A DNA stretch of 64,000 bases. Origin: Phycisphaerales bacterium (GTDB lineage Bacteria > Planctomycetota > Phycisphaerae > Phycisphaerales > UBA1924). Each line of letters starts with the position of its first letter. The first letter of the stretch is position 1. Both the position numbers and the translations under genes were made by a program. Location of the stretch: the NCBI GenBank assembly GCA_029260345.1, contig JAJDDK010000005.1, positions 496,001 through 560,000 on the forward strand, in the 5' to 3' direction. Below are positions 16,260-24,954 of this stretch, one piece after another. The notes under the pieces were generated by a model. That model did no database searches and was not told where the DNA came from. It saw nothing but the letters and a program-made list of their open reading frames with translations.

Positions 16260-18755
16260 ATGCGAGAGTCACTGATCGTTGCGATGCTGGCGTGCGGCGC
16301 GGCTGCTCAGGCGTCGGAATTCTTTGTCGAAGCCGATCGATTGCCGTTTGATGGAACGCTGCAAGGCTTGGTGGTCGCCGACTTTAATGGCGACGGCCTT
16401 GATGACGTAGCTGCGATGTTTCGAAGATTCGTATCGGGAGCGCCGCAGATTGGCGGCGTCGCGCTGTTTCTTCAGAATGAGTCTGGCGAATTGGCATTCG
16501 AATACGAGCGCATCGCGATGGCGCAGTACCTCGATATTGAAGTCGCGGACTTTGATGGAGACGGTCGCTCGGAAATCGTTGTTTCCGCTATTCGCACAAG
16601 CGATGCGTCGCCCGACGATGAAACAGGAATCCTGATCTTTCAAACATCAACGAATGGCTTTGACCCGCCGATTCGTTTGTCAGAACGACCGGGATCGATC
16701 GAGATCGCGGATCTTGATGGTGACGGACGGCCGGACGTATTGCGCACGGAACGCGGTCATGTCGCCACATCTCCGGAACCGTTCGTCACACCCGGATTCA
16801 TCGAAACCCTCTTCATCGATGATGCGATGAATGCCACGGCGATAGCGATCCCCGGCCAGCCGACACACCCAAGCGACGTGCGACTCGGTGATTTTGACGG
16901 CGATGGAATTCTGGATGTTCTCCTGCATCAAAAAAATGTGTCGACGCCTGCTGCATTCCCAAACGTGACTGAGCGATTTCTGATCCGCCGCGGTCTTGGC
17001 GGCGGTGGCTTTGGCCAAGCCGCAGCCGAATTGCCATTTAAGCCGGTGATGCTGCTTGGACACGTTCCGGACTTCACTGGTGATGGACGATCGGATCTCC
17101 TGGTCGAGGAGGATTTTCAACATCAAACGTTTATCATCGGCGACAATTTCGAATTTGAGTCGGGGCCCGTGTTTGATGCGATGGGTTCGGCGCCTGTGTC
17201 GTGGGCGGACCTCAATGGCGATGGGTTCGCGGATCTCATCGGGGCGACTGATTATGAAGGCATTGTCGCATCGCATTTGGGTCAAGGTGACGGGAGCTTT
17301 CGGCGTGGCTTGCTTCATACGATTGGATGGTCGCCCTCCGAAACGCAAGCGATTCGGCTCGCAGACGATGAATTTCCCGGCGTCATTGGAATTGTTGTGG
17401 ATGGAATTGGCTTGGCGCATGGAATCGGCGCATCGCGCTACGCGGCGCCGCACGTCCTCCCGTCGCTCGACCGTTTCCCATTCCACAGCGTTTTTCGACC
17501 AGAGCCGCCATTTGCAGACATCGACGGAGACGGCAAACAGGAAATGCTGGTTCATCGCGCCGTTGGGCCGTGCTGCCCGCCAGTCGTCTGGATTATGGAA
17601 GTCAGTTCTGATCGTTTGACGCTTGAGCGTTCAGTCCGACTTCCACCCTTTGAGGGTTTCAGCGGCCAGAATGGCGCCATCGTTTCAAAGCTGGCCGACA
17701 AAGATGGAGATGGTGATGTCGACGCATTCATTCTTGACCACATGGGATTTAGCACGTGGCGATTGAGCGTCGTTGAGAATGAGAATGGTAAATTCGGCGA
17801 TGTCCAGATCGTCGTTCCTCCGACACCATCGAGTGTGCAACGTCAGCCTGAGCTTCTTGTTGCGGATATCAATGGTGACGACCGCGCCGATATTGTGCTT
17901 GGTGACGCGACGGGGACTCACCGACTCTTGACGTATCTCGCAGGTCCGACCGGCGCCTACGGTCAGCCGATCGCTTCTCATATCCACGACGCCATTGGTG
18001 CGGGCTCTTCTCCGCGCGTCATTCCGTATGGGCCCGCTGATTTCAATGATGATGGCCTGCTCGACGTTGCGACATGGTCAACGAGTGCAGGGGGGCGAAT
18101 CGACATTCTCCTTTCCAACGGCGATGGCACCTTTAAATCAAGCGTGACAGCACGAGCTCTTGATTCGGTGGGCTTGATTACGGATGACATCAATGGCGAT
18201 GGCGCTGTCGATCTGATCCAGATCCGGTCAATCGGTCCCGGCATCGTCACGGAATCGGGTGGAGGTTCGACACACATCGGTCGGCGTCTCGGCGATGGCG
18301 CTGGCGGCATCGGACCTCTTGAAGACATGCTTGAGATTCCAAAAGCGAACACTGATCTCGATTTTCTCGATGTGGACGGCGACGGCGTGAAGGACATTGT
18401 GATCACGTTTGGTCAGCTCGATTTGACAGTGAATCTGGGATTGGGTGGCGGGATCTTTGATGAGACGCCCATCAAGCTGACCGGCGGCCCCTTTGTAGAG
18501 CAATCGCTTTTCATGGATGTCGACAGTGATGGCGACGACGACATTGTCGCGATTGGATTCAGCAAAGTCGTTGTGCATGAATCACGTGTTCACAAATCTG
18601 TCGCAGGCGACCTGAATGATGACGGGCGCGTTGATGCGCTCGATATTGCCTTGCTGCTGGGGCAATGGGGGCTAGGTGGCGCGGCTGATTTCGATGAGGA
18701 CGGCGTCGTGAACAGCCGCGACTTGCGGTTTGTCTTGGATCACGTGAGCCGCTGA
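16260..18755 (+). CDS. Secreted FG-GAP/VCBS propeller protein with C-terminal dockerin-like domain
   Basis: This protein of about 831 residues has a short signal peptide (ending AAQAS). Many FG-GAP/VCBS repeats follow, each with a Ca-binding loop of the form D-x-N/D-G-D-G (DFNGDGLDD, DFDGDGRSE, DLDGDGRPD, DFDGDGILD, DLNGDGFAD and others), giving an integrin-like beta-propeller. The C-terminus carries two dockerin-like Ca loops (GDLNDDGRVDALDIALLLGQWG and DFDEDGVVNSRDLRFVL regions). The ATG at 16260 is preferred to the in-frame TTG at 16254 because GGAAAGG is about 10 bases upstream. It is paralogous to the next gene and is probably exported to the cell surface. The ligand is unknown. Confidence 0.85.
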   Translation: MRESLIVAMLACGAAAQASEFFVEADRLPFDGTLQGLVVADFNGDGLDDVAAMFRRFVSGAPQIGGVALFLQNESGELAFEYERIAMAQYLDIEVADFDGDGRSEIVVSAIRTSDASPDDETGILIFQTSTNGFDPPIRLSERPGSIEIADLDGDGRPDVLRTERGHVATSPEPFVTPGFIETLFIDDAMNATAIAIPGQPTHPSDVRLGDFDGDGILDVLLHQKNVSTPAAFPNVTERFLIRRGLGGGGFGQAAAELPFKPVMLLGHVPDFTGDGRSDLLVEEDFQHQTFIIGDNFEFESGPVFDAMGSAPVSWADLNGDGFADLIGATDYEGIVASHLGQGDGSFRRGLLHTIGWSPSETQAIRLADDEFPGVIGIVVDGIGLAHGIGASRYAAPHVLPSLDRFPFHSVFRPEPPFADIDGDGKQEMLVHRAVGPCCPPVVWIMEVSSDRLTLERSVRLPPFEGFSGQNGAIVSKLADKDGDGDVDAFILDHMGFSTWRLSVVENENGKFGDVQIVVPPTPSSVQRQPELLVADINGDDRADIVLGDATGTHRLLTYLAGPTGAYGQPIASHIHDAIGAGSSPRVIPYGPADFNDDGLLDVATWSTSAGGRIDILLSNGDGTFKSSVTARALDSVGLITDDINGDGAVDLIQIRSIGPGIVTESGGGSTHIGRRLGDGAGGIGPLEDMLEIPKANTDLDFLDVDGDGVKDIVITFGQLDLTVNLGLGGGIFDETPIKLTGGPFVEQSLFMDVDSDGDDDIVAIGFSKVVVHESRVHKSVAGDLNDDGRVDALDIALLLGQWGLGGAADFDEDGVVNSRDLRFVLDHVSR

Positions 18756-18771
18756 GGATTCGAATTGCGTG

Positions 18772-18787
18772 CGCACACCGGTGTGCG
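18772..18787. promoter_or_regulatory. Perfect 16-bp palindrome between two FG-GAP paralogues
   Basis: CGCACACCGGTGTGCG is a perfect palindrome 17 bases after the stop of the upstream paralogue and 42 bases before the start of the next. It has no following T-run, so an operator or RNA-processing site is as likely as a terminator. Confidence 0.4.
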
Positions 18788-18828
18788 GTGTTGGCTGGAT
18801 GAACGCCTCCTAGGAAAGGGGTTGGGTC

Positions 18829-21402
18829 GTGAAGTCAAGTTTGTGTGAGTGGCCCATGGCGTGCGCCGCCGCAATGGCGTTGGCAAGCATAGCGCATGGC
18901 GGTGAATTGAGTTTCCTTGAGCCGCAGCGCGTTGAACTTGGCGGGGAAGTGCTTGATCTGGTGAGCGCCGATTTCACGGGGAACGGTTACGAGGATGTGT
19001 GCGTCGCCCGTAAGAACGGTGGCGGCACGCAAGTCATTGAATTGCTGGAGCAAACGAAACTGGGTGAGTTTCATCTCGTGTGGTCGTGGCCAATCGCGAC
19101 GGTGCTGAAGCCGGCGAGCATTGAGATCATTGATTTTGATCACGGGGGCGGGCCGGATCTGGTCGTGTCGCTGGCGCCATACGTCTCCAGCCTCGTTGAA
19201 GGCGAAGGAATTTACGTTTTTCGAAATGTTGCGAGCGCTTTCGGGCGGGATGGAGCGATGCTGACGAATGAAGTTGTTCAGCAAACTGGTGAGAAGACGC
19301 ATTTTGAGGCGCCGCGCCTTCTTTGGGCGACAGGTGCGGAGCGAATAATCGTTGTTGATGTGAATGGAGATGGAATCGACGACATCGTTCCAACCGCGGG
19401 CAGCGCATCGTTGCGCGCATTGATACTGGATCAATCAGGTGAAGCAACTCAGAGAATTTTGGGTTCAACGGGCCTGCCGAGTTTCCACAATCTGCAATTT
19501 GGAGATGTTGACGGCGATGGCGATTTGGATGTGGTCGTTCGACGAACGGGGCAATCTGGAGGCTCAGGCGCTGTCCTGATCAAAACTGGCGATGCGTATC
19601 ACTCGTTGCCGCTTGCGTTCTTGCCAGTACTCGGCATCGGGCTGCTGCCCGATTGGACTGGGGACGGAATTGTCGACTTGCTCTCAGAATCATCCGAAGG
19701 GGTGTCACTCTACGTTGGCGATGCGACAGGAGCGTTTCGTAAAGGCGGGTATTCCTTCCCTTGGTATCTGAAGCCTTATCAGTATGTCGATTTGGATCGA
19801 GATGGAAATCTTGACATTGTTGGGAGGCGCGGAGTGAGTGTGGGATCCGATACGATTCGAGAGCTCATGGTGCTTTACAGCGACGGCGCTGGTGGATTCG
19901 ACGGCCCACATTTCTGGTGGGCCGGCCCAAGAGGCAATGGCGCCGCCGGGATTGATCTGGTTGGTGATGTTCGTAAGGACCTTGTGACTGGAACCGTTTC
20001 AGGATTCAGTGTTATTCGAAATCGTGGACAACGCCGATTTCGAGCAGCGCAGATTCTTTTGACGCCCTTCGCGTGGCCAAACACTGGTTCGATCACGGTT
20101 GGCGACATCGACGGTGACGGGCATTGTGAAATCATCACGACAATGGAGTCTGGCTCTTTCGTCGACACTCAGTTCGAGGTATACGGTCGTGAATCCGGCC
20201 TATTTCAAAGGGTTGGAGCGTTTGGGTATGAAACGCCCGGTGTAGAGATGATTAGTCCTCGATCATCCAAACTCATTGACGCTGATGGCGATGGCGATCT
20301 AGATCTAGCCTGCAATGCCTGGGGAAGCAATTTTTCTCCGAATGAGACGTTTCTCCGCATTGATCTGGTCGAAAACGTTGGAGGTCAATTTGAGTCCGCG
20401 ACGGCGCAGAATATTTTCAGCGCATGCCCAGCCATCTCGGTGGAAATTGCGGTGCATGATCTCGATGGAGACGGGCGACCTGACCTGTTCATGCCAGATC
20501 CGGGGCTGCATTATTCTCAATGCGGCGATGAAGACTTGCAGAGCAGGCTGATTGTATTTCAAGGGGAAAATGCGGGAATTCAGTCCAAAGCAAAGTCGTT
20601 TCCGTTCGGAGCTGGGCTCTTTGGATTGCTGTCCTCCACCTCGTACAGTGGTGATATCAACGGGGATGGTTTCAATGACGTTGTGTTTGATTGGTCAACG
20701 TTTCCACAGGAATATCCTGGGCCGCAGCCGGTCATGATGCCTGGTGCAGTTGATGGGTTTGGGACGGCGGTCATTCTGACGGACGTGGCGTTGCGTCTGC
20801 CGCGGAGCTTTGTCGATTTTAACGCAGACGGCATCATTGACATTGTCGGCCGCCCATTGCAATCCCTTGTGAATGGCCCAGCTTCGACCGCTTACCAATT
20901 TGCGGTGCAATATGGCGTCGGGTCAGGGCGGTTCGGAGATCCAGAGCTTGTCACTGAGTTTCCATATGACTCCCCGTTAACGCAAATAGTGTCGATTGAC
21001 CTCACAGGTGACGGTGTGTGTGAAGTCGTCGTCAACACAGGCGGCCTGATTGCACTCGGCACTTTTATTTATTCGACCGGTGAACAACAGGTCGATTTGG
21101 GCGAGACGATTTCGCTGAGCGCGCCATTCGAGTCGCAGGTTGAAGATGTTCAAGCAGAAGATCTTGACGGCGATGGTGATGTTGAGCTCATCATCGTTGC
21201 TCGCGGAGGCATTGCCATATTTGATTCTATTGTGGCGGACTTGTCGCCAGGCGACATTGACTTGAATGGTGTTGTGAATGGCGCCGATCTTGCCCAGCTC
21301 ATGATGGCGTGGGGATTGAGCGAGTCCACAGCGGACCTCAACGGTGACGGCTTTGTGGACGGAAATGATTTGGCGCAGTTGCTCGCGAATTGGAATCCGT
21401 AA
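18829..21402 (+). CDS. Secreted FG-GAP/VCBS propeller protein with C-terminal dockerin-like domain (second paralogue)
   Basis: This 857-residue paralogue of the preceding gene has a signal peptide ending near SIAHGG. Repeated Ca-binding propeller loops follow (DVNGDGIDD, DVDGDGDLD, DLDRDGNLD, DIDGDGHCE, DADGDGDLD, DLDGDGRPD, DINGDGFND). A clear dockerin-like pair sits at the C-terminus (DIDLNGVVNGADLAQLMMAWG and DLNGDGFVDGNDLAQLLANW). The start is GTG with AGGAAAGGGG seven bases upstream, nearly the same leader as its neighbour. The tandem arrangement suggests gene duplication. It is probably displayed on, or released from, the cell surface. No enzymatic motif was found. Confidence 0.88.
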   Translation: MKSSLCEWPMACAAAMALASIAHGGELSFLEPQRVELGGEVLDLVSADFTGNGYEDVCVARKNGGGTQVIELLEQTKLGEFHLVWSWPIATVLKPASIEIIDFDHGGGPDLVVSLAPYVSSLVEGEGIYVFRNVASAFGRDGAMLTNEVVQQTGEKTHFEAPRLLWATGAERIIVVDVNGDGIDDIVPTAGSASLRALILDQSGEATQRILGSTGLPSFHNLQFGDVDGDGDLDVVVRRTGQSGGSGAVLIKTGDAYHSLPLAFLPVLGIGLLPDWTGDGIVDLLSESSEGVSLYVGDATGAFRKGGYSFPWYLKPYQYVDLDRDGNLDIVGRRGVSVGSDTIRELMVLYSDGAGGFDGPHFWWAGPRGNGAAGIDLVGDVRKDLVTGTVSGFSVIRNRGQRRFRAAQILLTPFAWPNTGSITVGDIDGDGHCEIITTMESGSFVDTQFEVYGRESGLFQRVGAFGYETPGVEMISPRSSKLIDADGDGDLDLACNAWGSNFSPNETFLRIDLVENVGGQFESATAQNIFSACPAISVEIAVHDLDGDGRPDLFMPDPGLHYSQCGDEDLQSRLIVFQGENAGIQSKAKSFPFGAGLFGLLSSTSYSGDINGDGFNDVVFDWSTFPQEYPGPQPVMMPGAVDGFGTAVILTDVALRLPRSFVDFNADGIIDIVGRPLQSLVNGPASTAYQFAVQYGVGSGRFGDPELVTEFPYDSPLTQIVSIDLTGDGVCEVVVNTGGLIALGTFIYSTGEQQVDLGETISLSAPFESQVEDVQAEDLDGDGDVELIIVARGGIAIFDSIVADLSPGDIDLNGVVNGADLAQLMMAWGLSESTADLNGDGFVDGNDLAQLLANWNP

Positions 21403-21434
21403 GGTCGCTGCGGACAGGTGTTGGCGTCTCATTC

Positions 21435-22307
21435 TCAGGGAAAGGCCATGCGCCAATCTGGCGACTCCGCCTTTGGCGCCCAGTGGCGCATGTCCTGCAT
21501 CTGTTCCCAGTTCTGCGCTGCGGCGTGGCCATCCAGCATTCCTGCGACGGCGATGGCGCCATCAACCGGCCACACGTTGCCGCTGCGGGATGGTGAAGCG
21601 CCGGGGCGTGTTGGGAGGCCGAAGTCTTGCCACTGCGCGCTTGTGAAATGCGGCGCCTGCACACGGAAAAAACCGTCGTGAAAGGTTCCGTCGTCGTACG
21701 CCGCGGAGACAAAGGTGAACAGGCGGCTGGGGTTGTCGGGCTGGTCGATGCGTGACACGAAGAAATCGTTGCCCCAGGTTTGCTGGTAGAGCGTCGGGGC
21801 ATCGCCGTCGAGCGGGTAGTACTCCGGCAGGCCGCCGACGTAGCGCTGGTTGATTCCGAAGCCGGTGAACAGGGTGACGGCGTAGTAATCGCTTTCTTTC
21901 AAATAGCGGTCGAGCAGCTCGCGATCGCGATAGAAGACATCGAAATTGAAATCGACGTACGCCGCGAGGCGCCAGAAGTAGCGCCGTGCGGCTTCGCCCT
22001 CGACGGGTGCGCCGGTGTGGTCGATGGGCTGGCCGCGGAGGGCGCGCGGACCGCGATTTGGTTCAAGCAGCGCGGGCAATACGAATCCAGCATGCTCATC
22101 TGCGAATATCAGGTAGCCCTGCATGAGTTGTTGCGCGGATGCGAGTTGCTGCGCGACTTTCGCGGCGCCCTTGGCGCGGGCCAGCGCGGGCAAGAGCAGT
22201 CCGAGCAACACGCCAAGAATTGAGATCACGACCAGCAATTCCACGAGCGTGAAGCCATCGCGAAATTGGGGGCGACTGGGCTGCTCGGCTTGGGGATTGA
22301 TGGGCAC
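21435..22307 (-). CDS. Prepilin-like protein with N-terminal methylation motif
   Basis: This 290-residue protein has a type II secretion/type IV pilin leader. A short polar start is followed by GFTLVELLVVISILGVL, where cleavage before Phe and the Glu at +5 are the family hallmarks. The remaining part, with tyrosine-rich and WGNDFFVSR-like stretches, resembles the many large planctomycete prepilin-like proteins (DUF1559-related) of unknown function. It requires a prepilin peptidase encoded elsewhere. It is convergent with the FG-GAP gene and divergent from the dockerin protein at 22455. Confidence 0.85.
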   Translation of the reverse strand: MPINPQAEQPSRPQFRDGFTLVELLVVISILGVLLGLLLPALARAKGAAKVAQQLASAQQLMQGYLIFADEHAGFVLPALLEPNRGPRALRGQPIDHTGAPVEGEAARRYFWRLAAYVDFNFDVFYRDRELLDRYLKESDYYAVTLFTGFGINQRYVGGLPEYYPLDGDAPTLYQQTWGNDFFVSRIDQPDNPSRLFTFVSAAYDDGTFHDGFFRVQAPHFTSAQWQDFGLPTRPGASPSRSGNVWPVDGAIAVAGMLDGHAAAQNWEQMQDMRHWAPKAESPDWRMAFP

Positions 22308-22356
22308 GGCGGGAGGATATTGATTTTGAGACTCATTCGCAACTGCACTTGACGAC

Positions 22357-22418
22357 GGTGAATTCCGTCGTTCTAATCCTGCCCCGCAGTGATCGTGACT
22401 GCAGGACAGGAATTCACC
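22357..22418. promoter_or_regulatory. Nested inverted repeat in a divergent intergenic region
   Basis: The outer arms GGTGAATTCC (22357-22366) and GGAATTCACC (22409-22418) are perfect. The inner arms CCTGCCCCGCAGT (22378-22390) and ACTGCAGGACAGG (22398-22410) are imperfect. The structure ends 36 bases before the start of the dockerin-tailed gene, so it could be a transcript leader structure or an operator. Confidence 0.45.
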
Positions 22419-22454
22419 CCAACTTCCCCTCTCATCATCTGATGGAGTGTTCCC

Positions 22455-23480
22455 ATGAAGGTTTTCCGTAGGGCGCCGCTCATCGCGGCTCAGCTCGTGC
22501 CGCTGGCGGCGGCGACCGCCCAGCCCGTGTCAATTCAATTCGATGCTCCGACGATGGATCGCTGGAACTACCCGTTCAACGCAACGCCCGGCGTGCAGAC
22601 CAGCGCTTCGACGTTCGGCGTGCCGAACGATCCAATGTTCGACGACCGTGATGCCCAGCTCCTGGTCGGGTTCGATACGGACGGCCTTGTGCCGACGGGC
22701 GCCGGCGCCGCGAACTATGTGGTGACGAGCGCGGTGATCACGCTGACGTCCATGACCGACGGCGTCTTCGAATACGACCCGACCGTGGATTCATTCGAGA
22801 CGTATCTCGATGAGCTCAATCCGAACTTCATCGCGGACGCCGATGCGGGCCGCCCGCTGGAGCTTTTTGGCGCTTCATTCCGCAACGGGTTCACGTACGA
22901 AACGTTTGAGGAGGGTTCGTCTTTCCAGCAGGCGCCGTTCGGCAACTGGCAAGGCACGCGCAATGCGTTCGCGACGGATTTTCTGCTTGGCGAATCGCGC
23001 GATGTGTCCCGCAATGTGGAGATGGGATTCACGCCGCAGCCGTTCGCGATTGGAACCAACGACAATCTGACGCCGGGCGCGACCGTCCCGGCGAACACGA
23101 CGTTCATGTTTGCGCTTGACCTTGGCAACCCGGATGTTGTGGCCTATTTGCAGGAATCGCTCAACAGCGGCGCTTTGCGCTTCATGCTCGCGACGATTCA
23201 CCCGGCGCCGGTGATGGGCAAGGGCGCGCAGACATTTCCCGATTTCTACACCCGCGAAAACAAGTTTGCGGTTCCGTTCGGGTTCGCCGCGACGCTTGAT
23301 CTAGAGGTGGAAGTCACTGAAGGATCATCTGCAGATCTCAACGGTGATGGCCTTGTGAACGGGGCTGATCTTGCGGCGCTGCTGTCGCAATGGGGCGCCG
23401 ACGGCGCGGCTGATCTGAATGACGACGGCGTCATCGACGGAGCGGACCTTGCGCAGCTGCTCTCGAACTGGACAGCCTGA
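22455..23480 (+). CDS. Secreted protein with C-terminal dockerin-like domain, unknown function
   Basis: This 341-residue protein has a signal peptide (about residues 1-23). A beta-rich central region follows (VSIQFDAPTMDRWNYPFNAT, then AVITLTSMTDGVFEYDPTVD) in which I recognise no enzyme family. The C-terminal dockerin-like pair (DLNGDGLVNGADLAALLSQW and DLNDDGVIDGADLAQLLSNW) is nearly identical in design to the one in the 18829 gene. It is probably an extracellular protein. It lies beside a prepilin-like gene and ends just before a bidirectional terminator. Confidence 0.8.
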   Translation: MKVFRRAPLIAAQLVPLAAATAQPVSIQFDAPTMDRWNYPFNATPGVQTSASTFGVPNDPMFDDRDAQLLVGFDTDGLVPTGAGAANYVVTSAVITLTSMTDGVFEYDPTVDSFETYLDELNPNFIADADAGRPLELFGASFRNGFTYETFEEGSSFQQAPFGNWQGTRNAFATDFLLGESRDVSRNVEMGFTPQPFAIGTNDNLTPGATVPANTTFMFALDLGNPDVVAYLQESLNSGALRFMLATIHPAPVMGKGAQTFPDFYTRENKFAVPFGFAATLDLEVEVTEGSSADLNGDGLVNGADLAALLSQWGADGAADLNDDGVIDGADLAQLLSNWTA

Positions 23481-23527
23481 TCGCGATGCAATCCTGACTT
23501 ATCCGCTTGTCCCCACGAGCGATGTCC

Positions 23528-23555
23528 AAAGCCGCCCCTGTGACGGGGCGGCTTT
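23528..23555. terminator. Bidirectional terminator between convergent genes
   Basis: AAAGCCGCCCC (23528-23538) and GGGGCGGCTTT (23545-23555) form a perfect 11-bp stem around TGTGAC. The A and T ends allow it to act for both the dockerin protein gene and the antiporter gene. Confidence 0.8.
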
Positions 23556-23560
23556 CTCAA

Positions 23561-24892
23561 TTAGTGGCCATCGTCGCTGAACCACTCCGGCCCGCCCATG
23601 TTCACGCGCTTCATGAGCAGCGGCATGGTCAGGCCTTGTCCGATGAGGCTCGCCAGGACGACGAGGAACGCGACGGGCGCGAAGAAGGCGCGCAGTTCAC
23701 CGTCGGGCAGGCCGAGAATGAGCGCAAGCGTGAGCGAACCTTTCAAGCCGGACCAGAACACAACGTGTTTCCAGCCGCTGGGCCAGTGCGATTTCAGTGC
23801 GATGCTGACCGGATAGCTCACGATCGCGCGTGCTGCGAGCAGCGCGGCGAAGGAGGCTCCGGCCGCGAGCAGAATGTCCGGTTCGATGAGGCGTTTTACA
23901 CCCCCGATGGCGGGGTCGGCGAGTTCGATGCCGATCAGCAAGAACAGGATCGAGTTTACGACGAAATCCACACTGTCCCAGAAGCCGGTCAGCGTGCGGC
24001 GGGTGTCATCCGACATGTGCAGCACGCCCTGATTACCAATCAGCAGGGCCGCGACCACCGTCGCAATCACTCCGGAAGCATGAAACTTCTCCGCCAGCAC
24101 AAACGAGCCCCACGCTAACGCAATGGTGATTGCGGTTTCGAGTGTGTGGTCATCGAGATGGCGCAGCAAAAGCCATGCGATGAAGCCGAGGCCGAGGCCG
24201 ATCAACGTTCCGACACCGGTGACGGTGACGAAACTGACCGCCGCGTCGATGAAGGTGACGTCAACGGTCGCCGCATCGCCAGCGGCGCCGGTGATGACGC
24301 CCGCGAACACGGCCGTTTTGAAGAGCGCGAAGATTGCTACGGCAGTGCCATCGTTGAAGAGTGATTCGCCTTCGACGACCGCTTTCAGCTTGTCCGGCGC
24401 ACCGACGGCTTTGAACGTCGCCATGACGGAGATCGGATCAGTCGGCGCCAGCACGACGCCAAAGAGCAGAACGATCGGCCATGTCGCGAATTCCGGCCCG
24501 AGCGCGCCGGAGAGAATCGGCTTGACCGCCGCGGCGACGGCGAAGGCGGTGATCACGACACCGGGCAACGCCATGAGCAGCACCGGCGCCCAGACTTTGC
24601 GCAGCAGTTCGAGCCGCAGATGCAGGCCGGCTTGAAAGAGCAGCGGCGGCAGGAACAACACGAGGACAAGATCCTGCGTGATGCGCGCGCCGTGCGGCGT
24701 CATCCCCGACAGCGCCAGACCCAACCCCGCCACGACCAGCGCGATCGTGTACGGCGCCTTGATGAAGCGGGTGAGAACGGCGACCACTGCCGCGACGGAG
24801 AGGAGAAGGACGGCGAGTTCGACGCCGTGGGCGATTGGGCCGTGGACGGAGGTGGTATCAGCGGTTTCGGCGGCGAGGAGGAGGGGGGTCAT
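23561..24892 (-). CDS. Na+(K+)/H+ antiporter, CPA1/NhaP type
   Basis: This 443-residue integral membrane protein has about 12 hydrophobic segments. The family motifs include FLPPLLFQAGLHLRLELLRK, the ion-binding APTDPISVMATFK, and VEGESLFNDGTAVAIF with its Asp. It exchanges Na+ or K+ for H+ across the inner membrane for pH and salt homeostasis. The C-terminus is short, without a regulatory cytoplasmic domain. Cation specificity cannot be read from sequence. It is monocistronic by spacing. Confidence 0.9.
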   Translation of the reverse strand: MTPLLLAAETADTTSVHGPIAHGVELAVLLLSVAAVVAVLTRFIKAPYTIALVVAGLGLALSGMTPHGARITQDLVLVLFLPPLLFQAGLHLRLELLRKVWAPVLLMALPGVVITAFAVAAAVKPILSGALGPEFATWPIVLLFGVVLAPTDPISVMATFKAVGAPDKLKAVVEGESLFNDGTAVAIFALFKTAVFAGVITGAAGDAATVDVTFIDAAVSFVTVTGVGTLIGLGLGFIAWLLLRHLDDHTLETAITIALAWGSFVLAEKFHASGVIATVVAALLIGNQGVLHMSDDTRRTLTGFWDSVDFVVNSILFLLIGIELADPAIGGVKRLIEPDILLAAGASFAALLAARAIVSYPVSIALKSHWPSGWKHVVFWSGLKGSLTLALILGLPDGELRAFFAPVAFLVVLASLIGQGLTMPLLMKRVNMGGPEWFSDDGH

Positions 24893-24954
24893 GCGCGCAA
24901 GCTAGCGTAGGAAGCGCCTTACGTCCTCCGCTCCTGAAATGATGCATCGCCGAA

